From contig NZ_BJTV01000027.1 of NCBI RefSeq assembly GCF_007176755.1, positions 1 to 64,000 of the forward strand: a stretch of 64,000 nucleotides of DNA, read 5' to 3'. A model generated the notes under the pieces. That model worked only from the letters and a program-made list of their open reading frames with translations, was not told the origin of the DNA and did not search any database. Position 1 is the first letter of the stretch, and each line of letters begins with the position of its first letter. Both the position numbers and the translations under genes were made by a program. This stretch comes from Streptomyces sp. 1-11. Its GTDB lineage: Bacteria > Actinomycetota > Actinomycetes > Streptomycetales > Streptomycetaceae. This document shows positions 15,943 to 24,180 of the stretch, piece after piece.

Positions 15943-17430
15943 GTGGCCATCAGTCCTCCGTACCCGAGCTACTCACCCGGCCGCGGAAGCGGAACGCACC
16001 CGCACTGGTGGCAGCGCCGGTGGGTGCGCTACGGGGCGCTGATCACGCTGCTGGCGCTGTCCGGCCTGGTCATCCTGGCGCTGGTGCGCCGGCAGACCGG
16101 CACCGAGGGCTTCCTGGTCGGGCTCGGGCTCGCCGTGCTGCCCGTGCCCTGGCTCCTGGCCGCCTTCCGCTGGCTGGACCGGGTCGAACCGGGCCCCTGG
16201 CGGAACCTGGTCTTCGCGTTCGCCTGGGGCGCCTGCGCGGCGGCGCTGATCGCCATCGTGGCCAACAGTTTCGCGACGAAGTGGATAGCCACCTCGACCG
16301 CCGACCCGGCCGGCGCCGACACCCTGGGCGCCACCGTGATAGCGCCCGTCGTGGAGGAGTCCGCGAAGGCCGCGGCCGTGCTGCTGGTCTTCCTGTTCCG
16401 CAGACGGGACTTCACCGGGATCGTCGACGGCGTGGTGATAGCCGGGGTCACCGCCACCGGCTTCGCGTTCACCGAGAACATCCTCTACCTGGGCACGGCC
16501 TTCGGGACCGACCAGCTCACCGGCGGCCGTGGCATCGCCTCCGTCACCGCCGCCACCTTCTTCGTGCGCGTGGTGATGTCCCCGTTCGCGCATCCCCTGT
16601 TCACCGTGCTCACCGGCATCGGCTTCGGCGTCGCGGCGCTCTCCACCGAACGCCGGCCCGCCCGGCGCCTGCTGGTGCCGCTCGGCGGACTGCTGCTGGC
16701 GATGGGCATGCACGCCCTGTGGAACGGCTCGGCGGCCTTCGGCCAGTTCGGCTTCCTCGCCGTCTACGCCGCCTTCATGGTGCCCGCGTTCGGGCTGCTG
16801 ACCTGGCTGGCGGTCTGGACCCGGCAGCGGGAGCTGCGCACCGTGCGGGAGGAGCTGCCGGCGTACGTGCGGGCCGGGTGGCTGGGGCCGGCCGAGCCGT
16901 TCGCCCTCGGGTCGATGCGGGCGCGGCGCGCCGCCCGGGACCACGCCCGCCGCCACCTCGGCGGGCGGCCCGCCGCGCGGGCCGTCGCGCAGTACGAGGC
17001 GTACGCCACCTCGCTGGCCTTCCTGCGGCACCGGGGGCGCCGGGGGCGGGCCGGCGCCGGCGCCGTGGCCCGGGAGCGGGAACTGCTCGCCGAGCTGTGG
17101 CGGCGCCGTGAGGTGGCCCGGCCGGCGCTGGAGCACGCGGCCAGGACCGTGGCGCCGGTGCCGAGGGTGACCGCGCACTGGGCACGGTACGGATACCCGG
17201 CGGCGCCTTCCGGCCGCCCGGCGGCGTACGGGCACCCCGCAACGTACGGATACCCGGCGGCGTACGGGCAGCCCACGGCGTACGGGCAGCCGAACCCGGC
17301 GGCGCCGTACGGACAGCCGGCGCCGCCGCACGGACATCCGGCGACGCCTCAGGGGACCTGGGCGGTGCCGTACGGCGATGCGTCCGGGCCGCCGGAGCCG
17401 CACCCCCAGCACAACCCGTACCGGTCCTAG
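15943..17430 (+). CDS. PrsW-family intramembrane metalloprotease
   Basis: This 495-residue membrane protein has about 8-9 membrane segments in its first 290 residues. PrsW motifs are present: VVEESAKAA (EExxK), GFAFTENILY, SPFAHPLFT and MGMHALWNG, which supply the metal ligands. In Bacillus PrsW cuts anti-sigma factors at site 1; the Streptomyces target is unknown. The C-terminal tail after about residue 400 is soluble and rich in imperfect YG(Y/Q/H)PAA repeats. GTG 15943 lies 7 bases after TAGGGT and has no ribosome site, so a leaderless mRNA is likely. Confidence 0.85.
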   Translation: MAISPPYPSYSPGRGSGTHPHWWQRRWVRYGALITLLALSGLVILALVRRQTGTEGFLVGLGLAVLPVPWLLAAFRWLDRVEPGPWRNLVFAFAWGACAAALIAIVANSFATKWIATSTADPAGADTLGATVIAPVVEESAKAAAVLLVFLFRRRDFTGIVDGVVIAGVTATGFAFTENILYLGTAFGTDQLTGGRGIASVTAATFFVRVVMSPFAHPLFTVLTGIGFGVAALSTERRPARRLLVPLGGLLLAMGMHALWNGSAAFGQFGFLAVYAAFMVPAFGLLTWLAVWTRQRELRTVREELPAYVRAGWLGPAEPFALGSMRARRAARDHARRHLGGRPAARAVAQYEAYATSLAFLRHRGRRGRAGAGAVARERELLAELWRRREVARPALEHAARTVAPVPRVTAHWARYGYPAAPSGRPAAYGHPATYGYPAAYGQPTAYGQPNPAAPYGQPAPPHGHPATPQGTWAVPYGDASGPPEPHPQHNPYRS

Positions 17431-17471
17431 GGCCTGTCTGACGCCAACCCCCGCCCGCTCCCGGCCGTGGA

Positions 17472-18419
17472 TCAGGCGGAGGCCTGGGTCAGCCGGTCCA
17501 GGTCCTGCTGCGAGAGCCGCAGCTCCGCCACGCCCAGCAGCGCCGGGAGCTGTTCCACCGTGCGGGCCGAGGCGATGGGAGCCGTGACCGTGGGCTGGGC
17601 GGCCAGCCAGGCGAGGGCGACCGTGGCGACGGGGGCGTCGTGGGCGGCGGCGATCTCGTCCAGGGCCGTGAGCACCCGCTGACCGCGCTCGGACTCCAGG
17701 TGCTTGGCGGCCGAGCCGGCGCGGGCGCTGTCGACCGTCGTGCCGGGGCGGTACTTGCCGGTCAGGAAGCCGGAGGCGAGCGAGAAGTACGGGACCGCCG
17801 CGAGGCCCTCACGGGCGGCGAGGTCCTGCAGCGGCCCCTCGTAGGTGTCGCGGGAGACCAGGTTGTAGTGGGGCTGGAGGGCGACGTACCGGGCCAGGCC
17901 CTCCCGGTCGGAGAAGTCGAGGGAGGCCCGCAGCCGCTCCGGGCTGATGTTGGAGGCGGCGATCTGCCGGACCTTGCCCGCCTTCACCAGCTCGTCCAGG
18001 GCGCCGACGATCTCCTCCACCGGCACCTCGGGCTGGTCGAAGTGCGTGTAGTAGAGGTCGATGTAGTCGGTGTCCAGGCGCCGCAGGGAGGCGTCGGCGG
18101 CGGCCCTGATGTTGGCCGCGCTCAGCCCCTGGTACTCGGGGTGCTGGCTGACCTTGGTCGCGATGACGACGTCGGAGCGGTTGCCGCGGGCCTTGACCCA
18201 CTTGCCGATGATGGTCTCCGACTCACCGCCCTTGTTGCCCTCGATCCACGCCGAGTAGGAGTCGGCGGTGTCGACGAAGTTGCCGCCGGCCGCCGTGTAG
18301 GCGTCGAGGACGTCGAAGGAGGTCTTCTCGTCGGCGGTCCAGCCGAACACGTTGCCGCCCAGGGCGAGCGGGAAGACCTCGAGGTCGGAGGAGCCGAGTT
18401 TGCGCAGATGGACAGTCAT
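17472..18419 (-). CDS. aldo/keto reductase
   Basis: This 315-residue NADPH-dependent oxidoreductase has a TIM-barrel fold. The catalytic residues are visible as FVDTADSYSAW (Asp and Tyr), VIATKV (Lys) and LYYTHFDQP (His). NISPERL and the C-terminal ASARTVEQLPALL form the coenzyme site. The physiological substrate is not evident. It converges with the prsW-like gene with a gap of only 41 bases and lies downstream of the M23 peptidase terminator, so it is transcribed alone. Confidence 0.88.
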   Translation of the reverse strand: MTVHLRKLGSSDLEVFPLALGGNVFGWTADEKTSFDVLDAYTAAGGNFVDTADSYSAWIEGNKGGESETIIGKWVKARGNRSDVVIATKVSQHPEYQGLSAANIRAAADASLRRLDTDYIDLYYTHFDQPEVPVEEIVGALDELVKAGKVRQIAASNISPERLRASLDFSDREGLARYVALQPHYNLVSRDTYEGPLQDLAAREGLAAVPYFSLASGFLTGKYRPGTTVDSARAGSAAKHLESERGQRVLTALDEIAAAHDAPVATVALAWLAAQPTVTAPIASARTVEQLPALLGVAELRLSQQDLDRLTQASA

Positions 18420-18485
18420 GCCCTGTTACAACGATCAATCCGGTACCGCTCATTCCGGAACCGCGCGGGGGATCCCGGAACACGG

Positions 18486-18526
18486 CCGGCGGCCCTGACG
18501 CCGGGGGACGGTGTCAGGGCCGCCGG
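18486..18526. terminator. terminator of the M23 peptidase gene
   Basis: Perfect 14-base arms (CCGGCGGCCCTGAC and its complement, 18486-18499 and 18513-18526) close a 13-base loop about 50 bases past the peptidase stop on the minus strand and before the reductase start. Confidence 0.7.
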
Positions 18527-18573
18527 GGAAGCGGTCCGCGGTGCCGGGCGGGGTCAGGAGGCCCCGGCCGGGC

Positions 18574-19617
18574 TCAGGGGTTGAGGCCCTTGTCGCGCAG
18601 CCACGCCATCGGGTCGATGCCGGTGGCGGCGCCGCCGGGGTGGACCTCGAGGTGCAGGTGCGGGCCGGTGACGTTGCCGGTGGCGCCGACGCGGCCGATG
18701 ACGTCACCGGTGCTGACCTTCTGGCCGACGGAGACGCTGATCGAGGACTGGTGGCAGAACCAGAGCTCGGTGCCGTCGTCGAGGGTGAGGATGGTGCGGT
18801 AGCCGTAGGAACCGGCCCAGCCCGCCTCGGTGATGGTGCCGCTGTGGATGGCCTTGATCAGGGTGCCGGTGGGCGCGGCGAAGTCGAGGCCGGTGTGGTG
18901 CCCGGAGGACCACATCGAGCCGGCCTGGCCGAAGGTCGAGGTGATCGTGTACGACGAGGTCGGCAGCGCGTACTGCTTGGCCAGCGCGGACAGCCGCTCC
19001 TCCTCGGCCTTCTTCTCGGCCGCGGCCTCCGCCTCCTTCTTGGCCTCGGCGGCCTTGGCGGCGGCTTCCTTCTGCGCCTTGGCGGCCGCGTCGGCGGCCT
19101 GCTTCTCGGCGGCGGCCGCGGCGGCTGCCGCGGCCCTGGAGTCGGCCTTGCTCTGCTGCTGCTCGGCCTGGGCCATGATCCGGTTGCGCAGCGTCTCGCC
19201 CGCGTCGGAGGCGTCCTGCTGGTCGCCGGCGGCGGCGGTGGTGGTGCCGACCGTGCTCAGCGAGGCCTCGGCGGCCTTGGGCGCATCGGAGTGGCCGTCG
19301 TCGAAGAGGGAGCCGACGGAGGGCAGGTCCGGCATGGAGATGGACACCGGCGGCTTGCCGGTCTGGGCGCTGGCCATGCCGCCCGCGCCGACGGCCGCGA
19401 TGACGCCGACGCCGAGGACGGTGGAGCTGCGGGCGAGTCCGCCGCCGCGCTGCTTGGCGACGCGGTGTCGGCCGCGTACGGGGCGGATGGACTCCTCGGT
19501 GGGATTCCACTCCTCCCAGGGACCCTCTTCGGCGCGGTAGCCGCCGTAGCCGAATGTTTCGGTGTCACGCTGGCCGGGCACGAATGAGGCCTCGGGGGCA
19601 GGCCGGTTGGACGCCAC
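18574..19617 (-). CDS. M23 (LytM-type) peptidoglycan endopeptidase
   Basis: This 347-residue cell-wall hydrolase starts with about 60 charged cytoplasmic residues. A single membrane or signal segment follows at about 62-84 (STVLGVGVIAAVGAGGMASA), then an Ala/Lys/Glu coiled coil at about 150-225 and a C-terminal LytM domain at 240-347. Zinc ligands are SGHHTGLDF and HLHLEVHP. The GTG start at 19617 follows AAGGAG. The gene is preceded by a c-di-AMP (ydaO) riboswitch, which in Streptomyces is known to control resuscitation-factor and M23-type wall hydrolases, so expression should depend on c-di-AMP level. A strong hairpin ends the unit. Confidence 0.92.
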   Translation of the reverse strand: MASNRPAPEASFVPGQRDTETFGYGGYRAEEGPWEEWNPTEESIRPVRGRHRVAKQRGGGLARSSTVLGVGVIAAVGAGGMASAQTGKPPVSISMPDLPSVGSLFDDGHSDAPKAAEASLSTVGTTTAAAGDQQDASDAGETLRNRIMAQAEQQQSKADSRAAAAAAAAAEKQAADAAAKAQKEAAAKAAEAKKEAEAAAEKKAEEERLSALAKQYALPTSSYTITSTFGQAGSMWSSGHHTGLDFAAPTGTLIKAIHSGTITEAGWAGSYGYRTILTLDDGTELWFCHQSSISVSVGQKVSTGDVIGRVGATGNVTGPHLHLEVHPGGAATGIDPMAWLRDKGLNP

Positions 19618-19637
19618 GCGGGCGTTCTCCTTTCCCT

Positions 19638-19785
19638 CCTCCGCCTACCGGGTTAGCTGACGGGTTCGGAGCAGGAAGGTCTCCTACGCGCGTATACGTA
19701 CCGGGAACCGGATCGGTTCACGGTGGCATCCGCGTGATTCACCCCAAGGTGGTGGTTCCCCGGTTCCCTCGCGGGATTCGGCGCG
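19638..19785 (-). ncRNA. ydaO-type cyclic di-AMP riboswitch
   Basis: Read on the minus strand the leader contains the class hallmarks in order: GAACCGGGGAACC, then GGGGTGAATC, then GCGCGTAGGAG, then CCGAACCCGTCAGCTAACC followed by GGTAGGCGG. It ends about 20 bases before the M23 gene start. The class binds c-di-AMP and in Streptomyces switches off wall-hydrolase genes. The outer limits are estimates because the P1 stem is short. Confidence 0.9.
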
Positions 19786-20028
19786 TGCGCACGGAGCCGC
19801 CTCTGGTGACGGCTGGGACGACCGCGCTGCGTTATCGAACGTTAATAGACCCACCTGTGAGATTCCAAGCCGTTCGGCTTGATCATTAACGCGCTTCGTG
19901 ATGGACGTAGGCGGCACGACCGGTGGAAAACGGGCGAGTTGACCGGCGTTCATGAGTTACGCCGATTTTGATGGTGACTCAGACGTTAAACGGAGGGCTT
20001 CCGTCCGCTCACTTTCGGTCACTTTCCG
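19786..20028. promoter_or_regulatory. upstream leader and promoter region of the M23 gene
   Basis: This AT-richer stretch lies between the riboswitch and the PP2C gene end. On the minus strand it holds TTAACG and GATAACG hexamers near 19830-19845 that could be -10 or -35 elements, and a small hairpin AAGCCGTTCGGCTT at 19868-19881. The repeated CACTTTC element near 20010-20028 belongs to the 3' end of the phosphatase gene. No gene is seen. Confidence 0.4.
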
Positions 20029-21217
20029 TCAGGGGCGTCTGACGGCCAGCAGCGCCATGTCGTCCGCCATGCCGCCCGCGGAGTGCCGCCCGACCTCCGC
20101 GACGAGCCGGGCGAGCAGCGTGCGCGGGTCGGGGAAGCGGCGCCCGGCGAGCCGGCGCACCGGGTCGTAGAACCGGCCGTGGGCGTCCCGGGCCTCGGAC
20201 AGGCCGTCGGTGTGGAGCAGCAGGGTGGCGCCGTCCGGGAAGCGGTACCGGGCCGCGCGGTCGGGCCACCGGCCGAGGTCTCCCATGCCGAGCGGCAGCG
20301 CGGGGTCGTCCGCAGCCAGGACGCGCAGGGTGCCGTCGGCGTGCAGCAGCAGGGGCGGCGGATGGCCGCGGTTGACGATGCGCACCGCCCCCTCCCCGGG
20401 CGGCAGTTCCGCGAGGACGACGGTGGTGAAGCCCTCGGCCGCGTCGACTCCGTCGCGCCGGGCGCCCTCGCGGGCCAGGGCGCGCTCCAGCCGTCCGGCC
20501 ACCCCCTCCAGCGTGGCCTCCTGCTCGGCGGCCTCCCGGAACGCGCCCAGCACCACGGCGACGGCGGCGACCGCCCCGATGCCCTTGCCCCGCACGTCCC
20601 CGACGACCAGCCGCACGCCGTACGGGCCGTCCTGCACCGCGTACAGATCGCCGCCGATGAACGCCCCCTCCTGCGCGGCCTCGTAGCGGGCCGCGACGTC
20701 GAAGCCGGCGATGCGGGCGGCGGGCTCGGGCAGCACGGCCCGCTGGGCGGCCTCGGCGATCTCCCGGACGGACGCGAGCCGCCGGTCGCCGAGGCGTACG
20801 ACACGGTTGATGACGGCGGCCAGCAGGGCGACCGTGGCCACGGTGACCAGCTGGGTGGCGGTGTCGACGTCCAGGCCCGGACCGGAGTGGGCGTGCACCG
20901 CGTAGGTGGCGGCCAGCGCGGCCAGCCCGGTGAGGAGCGTGGTGCGCAGCGAGGCCAGGGGCGCGGCGACCAGCGGGGCGGCCGTGAAGAAGGGCACTGC
21001 GGTGAAGGCGCGCGGAGTGAGCAGGGTCGTACAGGAGGCCGCCGGCGATGAGCAGGGGGGAGAGGGCGCGGGGCAGGGTACGCGGGCCGGGGCGGCGGCT
21101 CCGCTCGGGCGGGCGGGGCGTGCGGCCGGTGCCGGGGTCCGGGTGCGCGGCGGGACCACCGGGGGACCGGCCCCCCGCCCTGGCGCACGGCTTGTCCTCC
21201 ACCTCACCAGGGCGCAC
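20029..21217 (-). pseudogene. membrane PP2C (SpoIIE) phosphatase gene with a one-base frameshift
   Basis: The C-terminal part (20029 to about 21020) encodes membrane segments and then a PP2C domain with GAFIGGDLYAV, GDVRGKGIGAVA, LLHTDGLSEAR and GGMADDMALLAV. The N-terminal part (about 21030-21217) encodes GPRTLPRALSPLLIAGGLLYD in another frame. Removing one C from the CCC run on the minus strand (plus 21024-21026) joins them as GGLLYDLLTPRAFTAVPF, which reads as the usual continuous family sequence. So this is a real frameshift or a sequencing error. A start at GTG 21217 with GGGAGA upstream is likely. If the shift is real, only an internal start could give a protein lacking the first membrane helix. 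Confidence 0.75.
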
Positions 21218-21372
21218 TGCTGGTCTCCCGTGTCCTCGACGTACGACCAGCGTGGCGGGGCCGTGGGAGGCGGGCGACTGCTGTGGCCCGAGCGGATGAC
21301 CTGCTGTGACGTACGCCACTCGACTCGTGAGGCGGCCTTTCCGGCCCCCGGCCGGGAGCACGGCGGAAAACA

Positions 21373-21411
21373 CCCAGGGCCGGGATCCATGTACTGGATC
21401 CCGGCCCTGGG
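21373..21411. terminator. terminator of initiator tRNA gene
   Basis: A perfect 17-base inverted repeat (21373-21389 and 21395-21411, CCCAGGGCCGGGATCCA and complement) with a 5-base loop lies just past the tRNA 3' end on the minus strand. It is followed by a T-rich tail (GTGTTTT). Confidence 0.9.
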
Positions 21412-21418
21412 CCTTCAG

Positions 21419-21492
21419 TAGCGGGGACAGGATTTGAACCTGCGACCTCTGGGTTATGAGCCCAGCGAGCTACCGAGCTGCTCCACCCCGCG
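21419..21492 (-). tRNA. initiator tRNA-fMet (CAU)
   Basis: A 74-base cloverleaf with anticodon loop CTCATAA is read on the minus strand. Three G:C pairs in the anticodon stem (GGG/CCC) and a mismatched first acceptor pair (C1 opposite U72) are the marks of an initiator tRNA. The CCA end is not encoded. Confidence 0.93.
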
Positions 21493-21557
21493 TCGTTGTG
21501 TCTCAAGCATACGCCATGTTCGGGGTGGTCCGCGCACACGTTTCCGCGCGGCACCGC

Positions 21558-22691
21558 TCAGGGCAGCAGATGGGCGTTCGGCGCCTTGGCCGGACCCTCG
21601 TACTCGGGCAGCAGGACGACGTCCACGCCGGCGGCCGCCAGCACGCCGGTGCCGTCGGCGCCCGGCACGAAGGTGTCCGGCTCGCGCCAGGCCGTGACCA
21701 CCCGGCGCACCCCCGCGCGCAGGATCAGTTCGGCGCAGGGCGCGGGCCGGGAGGCGCGGCGGGAGCAGGGCTCCAGGCTGCTGTAGACGGTGGCGCCGGG
21801 CAGCCGCGGGTCGGCGGGGTCCAGCTTCGCCAGGGCCGCCTCCTCGGCGTGCACCACCGGGTCGCCGCCCTCGCGCGAGTGGCCGCGGGCCAGCTCGTTG
21901 CCGTCGGCGGCCACCACCACGGCGCCGACGCTGAACGCCGTGCGGGACGGCGGGCACAGGGCGGCCAGCTCGCAGGCGGCGGCCAGCCAGTGCCGGTCGG
22001 CGGCGGCGGGCGCGGGGCCGGCGCCGGGGGCGGTGGGTTCGTAGCGCATGAGGACGACGTCCTCGATCCGGCGAGACTCGGTGAGCCGGAGCCGGCCGCC
22101 CTGGTACTCCCCCGGGCCGAACAGGCGCGGGGCGGCCGGGTCGCCGACGAACAGCGGGGCGAGGACGAGCTGGAGTTCGTCGGCGAGGCCCTGCTGGAGG
22201 AGCTGGGTGTGGACGGTCCCCCCGCCCTCGACCATCAGGCGCCGCACCCCGCGCACGTCGTGCAGGTGTTCCAGCAGGGCCCGCCAGTCGAGCGAGGGGC
22301 CGAGGGGGACCACGTCGGCGGTCCGGCCGAGGGCGCGGGCGGCCCGTACGGCGCCCCGGTCCGTGGTGTACACGAGCTTCTCCCCGCCGGTGTGCCAGAA
22401 GACGGCGGCCGGGTCGAGGTCCCCGGAGGCGGTGACCGCGATCTTCAGCGGGTACTCGGAGCGGCCCGCGGCCACCCGGGCGGCGCGGCGCTCGGGCGAG
22501 TTGACCAGGAGGCGGGGGTTGTCGGCGCGCAGGGTGCCGGCGCCGATCAGGATGGCGTCCGCCGAGGCCCGCACCTCGTCGACGCGGTCGAAGTCGGCCG
22601 GGCTGGAGAGCAGCAGCCGGTCGGGGCCGGTGTCGTCCAGGCAGCCGTCAAGGGAGACGGCGGCGGACAGCAGGACGTACGGGTACGGCAT
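21558..22691 (-). CDS. RibD-like protein with reversed domain order (reductase then deaminase)
   Basis: This 377-residue fusion has a reductase domain of the RibD C-terminal/dihydrofolate reductase type at residues 1-225 (LSAAVSLDGCLDD, ILIGAGTLRADNPRL, LMVEGGGTVHTQLL). A zinc cytidine-deaminase-type domain follows at about 235-375 (VVHAEEAAL, then LEPCSRRASRPAPC). In standard RibD the deaminase comes first, so the order is swapped. It should act on the GTP-derived pyrimidine of riboflavin synthesis or a related pathway. GAGGGAG precedes the ATG. It is divergent from a MarR gene, with a TTCAA-GT-TTGAA palindrome between them, and a GTP cyclohydrolase II gene lies beyond. Confidence 0.85.
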   Translation of the reverse strand: MPYPYVLLSAAVSLDGCLDDTGPDRLLLSSPADFDRVDEVRASADAILIGAGTLRADNPRLLVNSPERRAARVAAGRSEYPLKIAVTASGDLDPAAVFWHTGGEKLVYTTDRGAVRAARALGRTADVVPLGPSLDWRALLEHLHDVRGVRRLMVEGGGTVHTQLLQQGLADELQLVLAPLFVGDPAAPRLFGPGEYQGGRLRLTESRRIEDVVLMRYEPTAPGAGPAPAAADRHWLAAACELAALCPPSRTAFSVGAVVVAADGNELARGHSREGGDPVVHAEEAALAKLDPADPRLPGATVYSSLEPCSRRASRPAPCAELILRAGVRRVVTAWREPDTFVPGADGTGVLAAAGVDVVLLPEYEGPAKAPNAHLLP

Positions 22692-22730
22692 CGGCGCGCT
22701 CCCTCGCGAAGACCCCCGGCGGAGTCTTGG

Positions 22731-22742
22731 TTCAAGTTTGAA
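22731..22742. promoter_or_regulatory. palindrome TTCAAGTTTGAA, likely MarR operator 1
   Basis: Perfect TTCAA/TTGAA half-sites around GT lie in the 70-base gap between the divergent RibD-like and MarR genes. The same half-site recurs twice before the ribA-like gene (23347-23364 and 23391-23408). Confidence 0.7.
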
Positions 22743-22761
22743 ACAAACCTACACTGGCGGC

Positions 22762-23301
22762 ATGACGACCCGCTGGCTCACTCCCGAGGAGCAGCGCGCC
22801 TGGCGCGCCTACATCGCCGCCTCCCGGCTGCTGGAGGACGCCGTCGACCGGCAGCTCCAGCAGGAGGCCGGCATGCCCCACCTGTTCTACTCGGTGCTGG
22901 CCAACCTCTCCGAGGCGCCCGACCGGCGGCTGCGCATGACCGACCTGGCCGAGACGCTGAAGATCACCCGCAGCCGGCTGACCTACGCGGTGACCAGGCT
23001 GGAGCGGGACGGGCTGGTGCGCCGGGAGAACTGCCGCCAGGACCGGCGCAGCAGCCTCGCGGTGCTGACCCCGCAGGGGGCGGCCGTGCTGGAGCGTACG
23101 GCACCCGGACACGTCGAGACGGTCCGCGCCACCCTGTTCGACCGGCTGACACCCGAGCAGGTGGGGCAGCTGGAGGAGATCTGCGCCGGGGTCGCCAGGG
23201 TGCTGGAGGGCGAGGAGACGGGGGCCGCGGCGGAGGACGTGCCGTGGCGGCGGCGGTCGTCGTCCTGCTCCGGGCAGCCGCCGGAGCCGCTCCGCCCCTG
23301 A
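22762..23301 (+). CDS. MarR-family regulator of the riboflavin-type island
   Basis: This 179-residue MarR protein has a winged helix at about residues 35-105 (RMTDLAETLKITRSRLTYAV, then wing RENCRQDRRSSLAVLT), with dimer helices on both sides. The ATG at 22762 is the first sensible start, with no longer conserved extension. It sits between and probably represses, by inference, the divergent RibD-like gene and the downstream GTP cyclohydrolase gene, since all three promoters share similar palindromes. The C-terminal 20 residues are Arg/Ser/Pro-rich. Confidence 0.87.
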   Translation: MTTRWLTPEEQRAWRAYIAASRLLEDAVDRQLQQEAGMPHLFYSVLANLSEAPDRRLRMTDLAETLKITRSRLTYAVTRLERDGLVRRENCRQDRRSSLAVLTPQGAAVLERTAPGHVETVRATLFDRLTPEQVGQLEEICAGVARVLEGEETGAAAEDVPWRRRSSSCSGQPPEPLRP

Positions 23302-23346
23302 GCACGGTCCGGACCCGGGCGCCCCGTGAGGCCGCGCGAAATGCGT

Positions 23347-23408
23347 TGCTTGAACTTTTAAGCATGCGGTAGTGTCCCGGACCGAGCCACTGCTTCAAAT
23401 CTGAAGCA
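23347..23408. promoter_or_regulatory. two palindromes before the ribA-like gene, MarR operators 2 and 3
   Basis: TGCTTGAACTTTTAAGCA (23347-23364) and TGCTTCAAATCTGAAGCA (23391-23408) are inverted repeats with the same TTCAA-like half-site as operator 1. Their centres are 44 bases apart, about four helical turns, so dimers could bind on the same face. They bracket the likely promoter of the ribA-like gene (TAGTGT at 23370-23375). Confidence 0.7.
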
Positions 23409-23438
23409 GATGCCAAGGGACGGAACCCGGAGGCCCGC

Positions 23439-24083
23439 ATGTCCGACACCCCCGCCGCCACCCCGCGCGCCCGCGTCCGGGTACCGCTGCACTTCCACGA
23501 CGGCTACCGCGTCGACGCCGAAATGGTCACCTTCCACGGCCTCGTCGACGGCCAGGAGCACGTGGCCCTGGTGCTCGGCGAGCCCGGGGCTGTTCCGCTG
23601 GTGCGGCTGCACTCCGAGTGCCTGACCGGGGACGTCTTCGGCTCGGCCCGCTGCGACTGCGGGCCGCAGCTGCGCGAGGCGGTCGAGCGCATCGCCGAGC
23701 GCGGGGGCGTGCTGCTCTACCTCCGCCAGGAGGGACGCGGCATCGGCCTCTACAACAAGCTCGACGCCTACGCCCTCCAGGACCAGGGCCTCGACACCTA
23801 CGAGGCGAACGCCGCGCTCGGCCTCCCGGAGGACGCCCGCGACTACACGGCCGCCGCGCAGATGCTGGGCGCGCTCGGCGTCGGGGAGCTGGACCTGCTC
23901 TCCAACAACCCGGACAAGGCGGAGCAGTTGCGCTCCCTCGGCGTCCTGGTCCGGGACCGGGTGCCGACCGGTGTCTTCACCACGGCCCACAACGTCCGCT
24001 ACCTGCGCGCGAAGGTCCTGCAGACGCAGCACACGCTGCCGCTGGGTGAGTTGGACGCCCTGCCGGAACTGAGCGCCGGCTGA
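23439..24083 (+). CDS. ribA: GTP cyclohydrolase II
   Basis: This 214-residue enzyme opens the imidazole ring of GTP and releases formate and pyrophosphate, the first step of riboflavin synthesis. Zinc ligands C61, C72 and C74 lie in HSECLTGDVFGS and RCDCG. RQEGRGIGLYNKL and the catalytic tyrosine in DAYALQDQG are kept, so normal cyclohydrolase II activity is expected rather than the formyl-retaining variant known from some Streptomyces paralogues. It is a stand-alone RibA, not fused to RibB. GGAGG precedes the ATG. Two MarR-type palindromes lie upstream, pointing to joint control with the swapped RibD-like protein. Confidence 0.88.
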   Translation: MSDTPAATPRARVRVPLHFHDGYRVDAEMVTFHGLVDGQEHVALVLGEPGAVPLVRLHSECLTGDVFGSARCDCGPQLREAVERIAERGGVLLYLRQEGRGIGLYNKLDAYALQDQGLDTYEANAALGLPEDARDYTAAAQMLGALGVGELDLLSNNPDKAEQLRSLGVLVRDRVPTGVFTTAHNVRYLRAKVLQTQHTLPLGELDALPELSAG

Positions 24084-24108
24084 GCGGGGCCGGACGGCGC
24101 CGGGCGCC

Positions 24109-24157
24109 GTGCCCCGTGCCCCGTGCCCCGTGCCCCGTGCCCCGTGCCCCGTGCCCC
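24109..24157. repeat. (GTGCCCC)7 heptamer tandem repeat
   Basis: Seven perfect copies of GTGCCCC lie in the 97-base gap between the convergent ribA-like and SDR genes. The array is outside coding sequence and may only reflect slippage. Confidence 0.93.
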
Positions 24158-24180
24158 CGGCGGGGATGGTCAGGCAGGCC

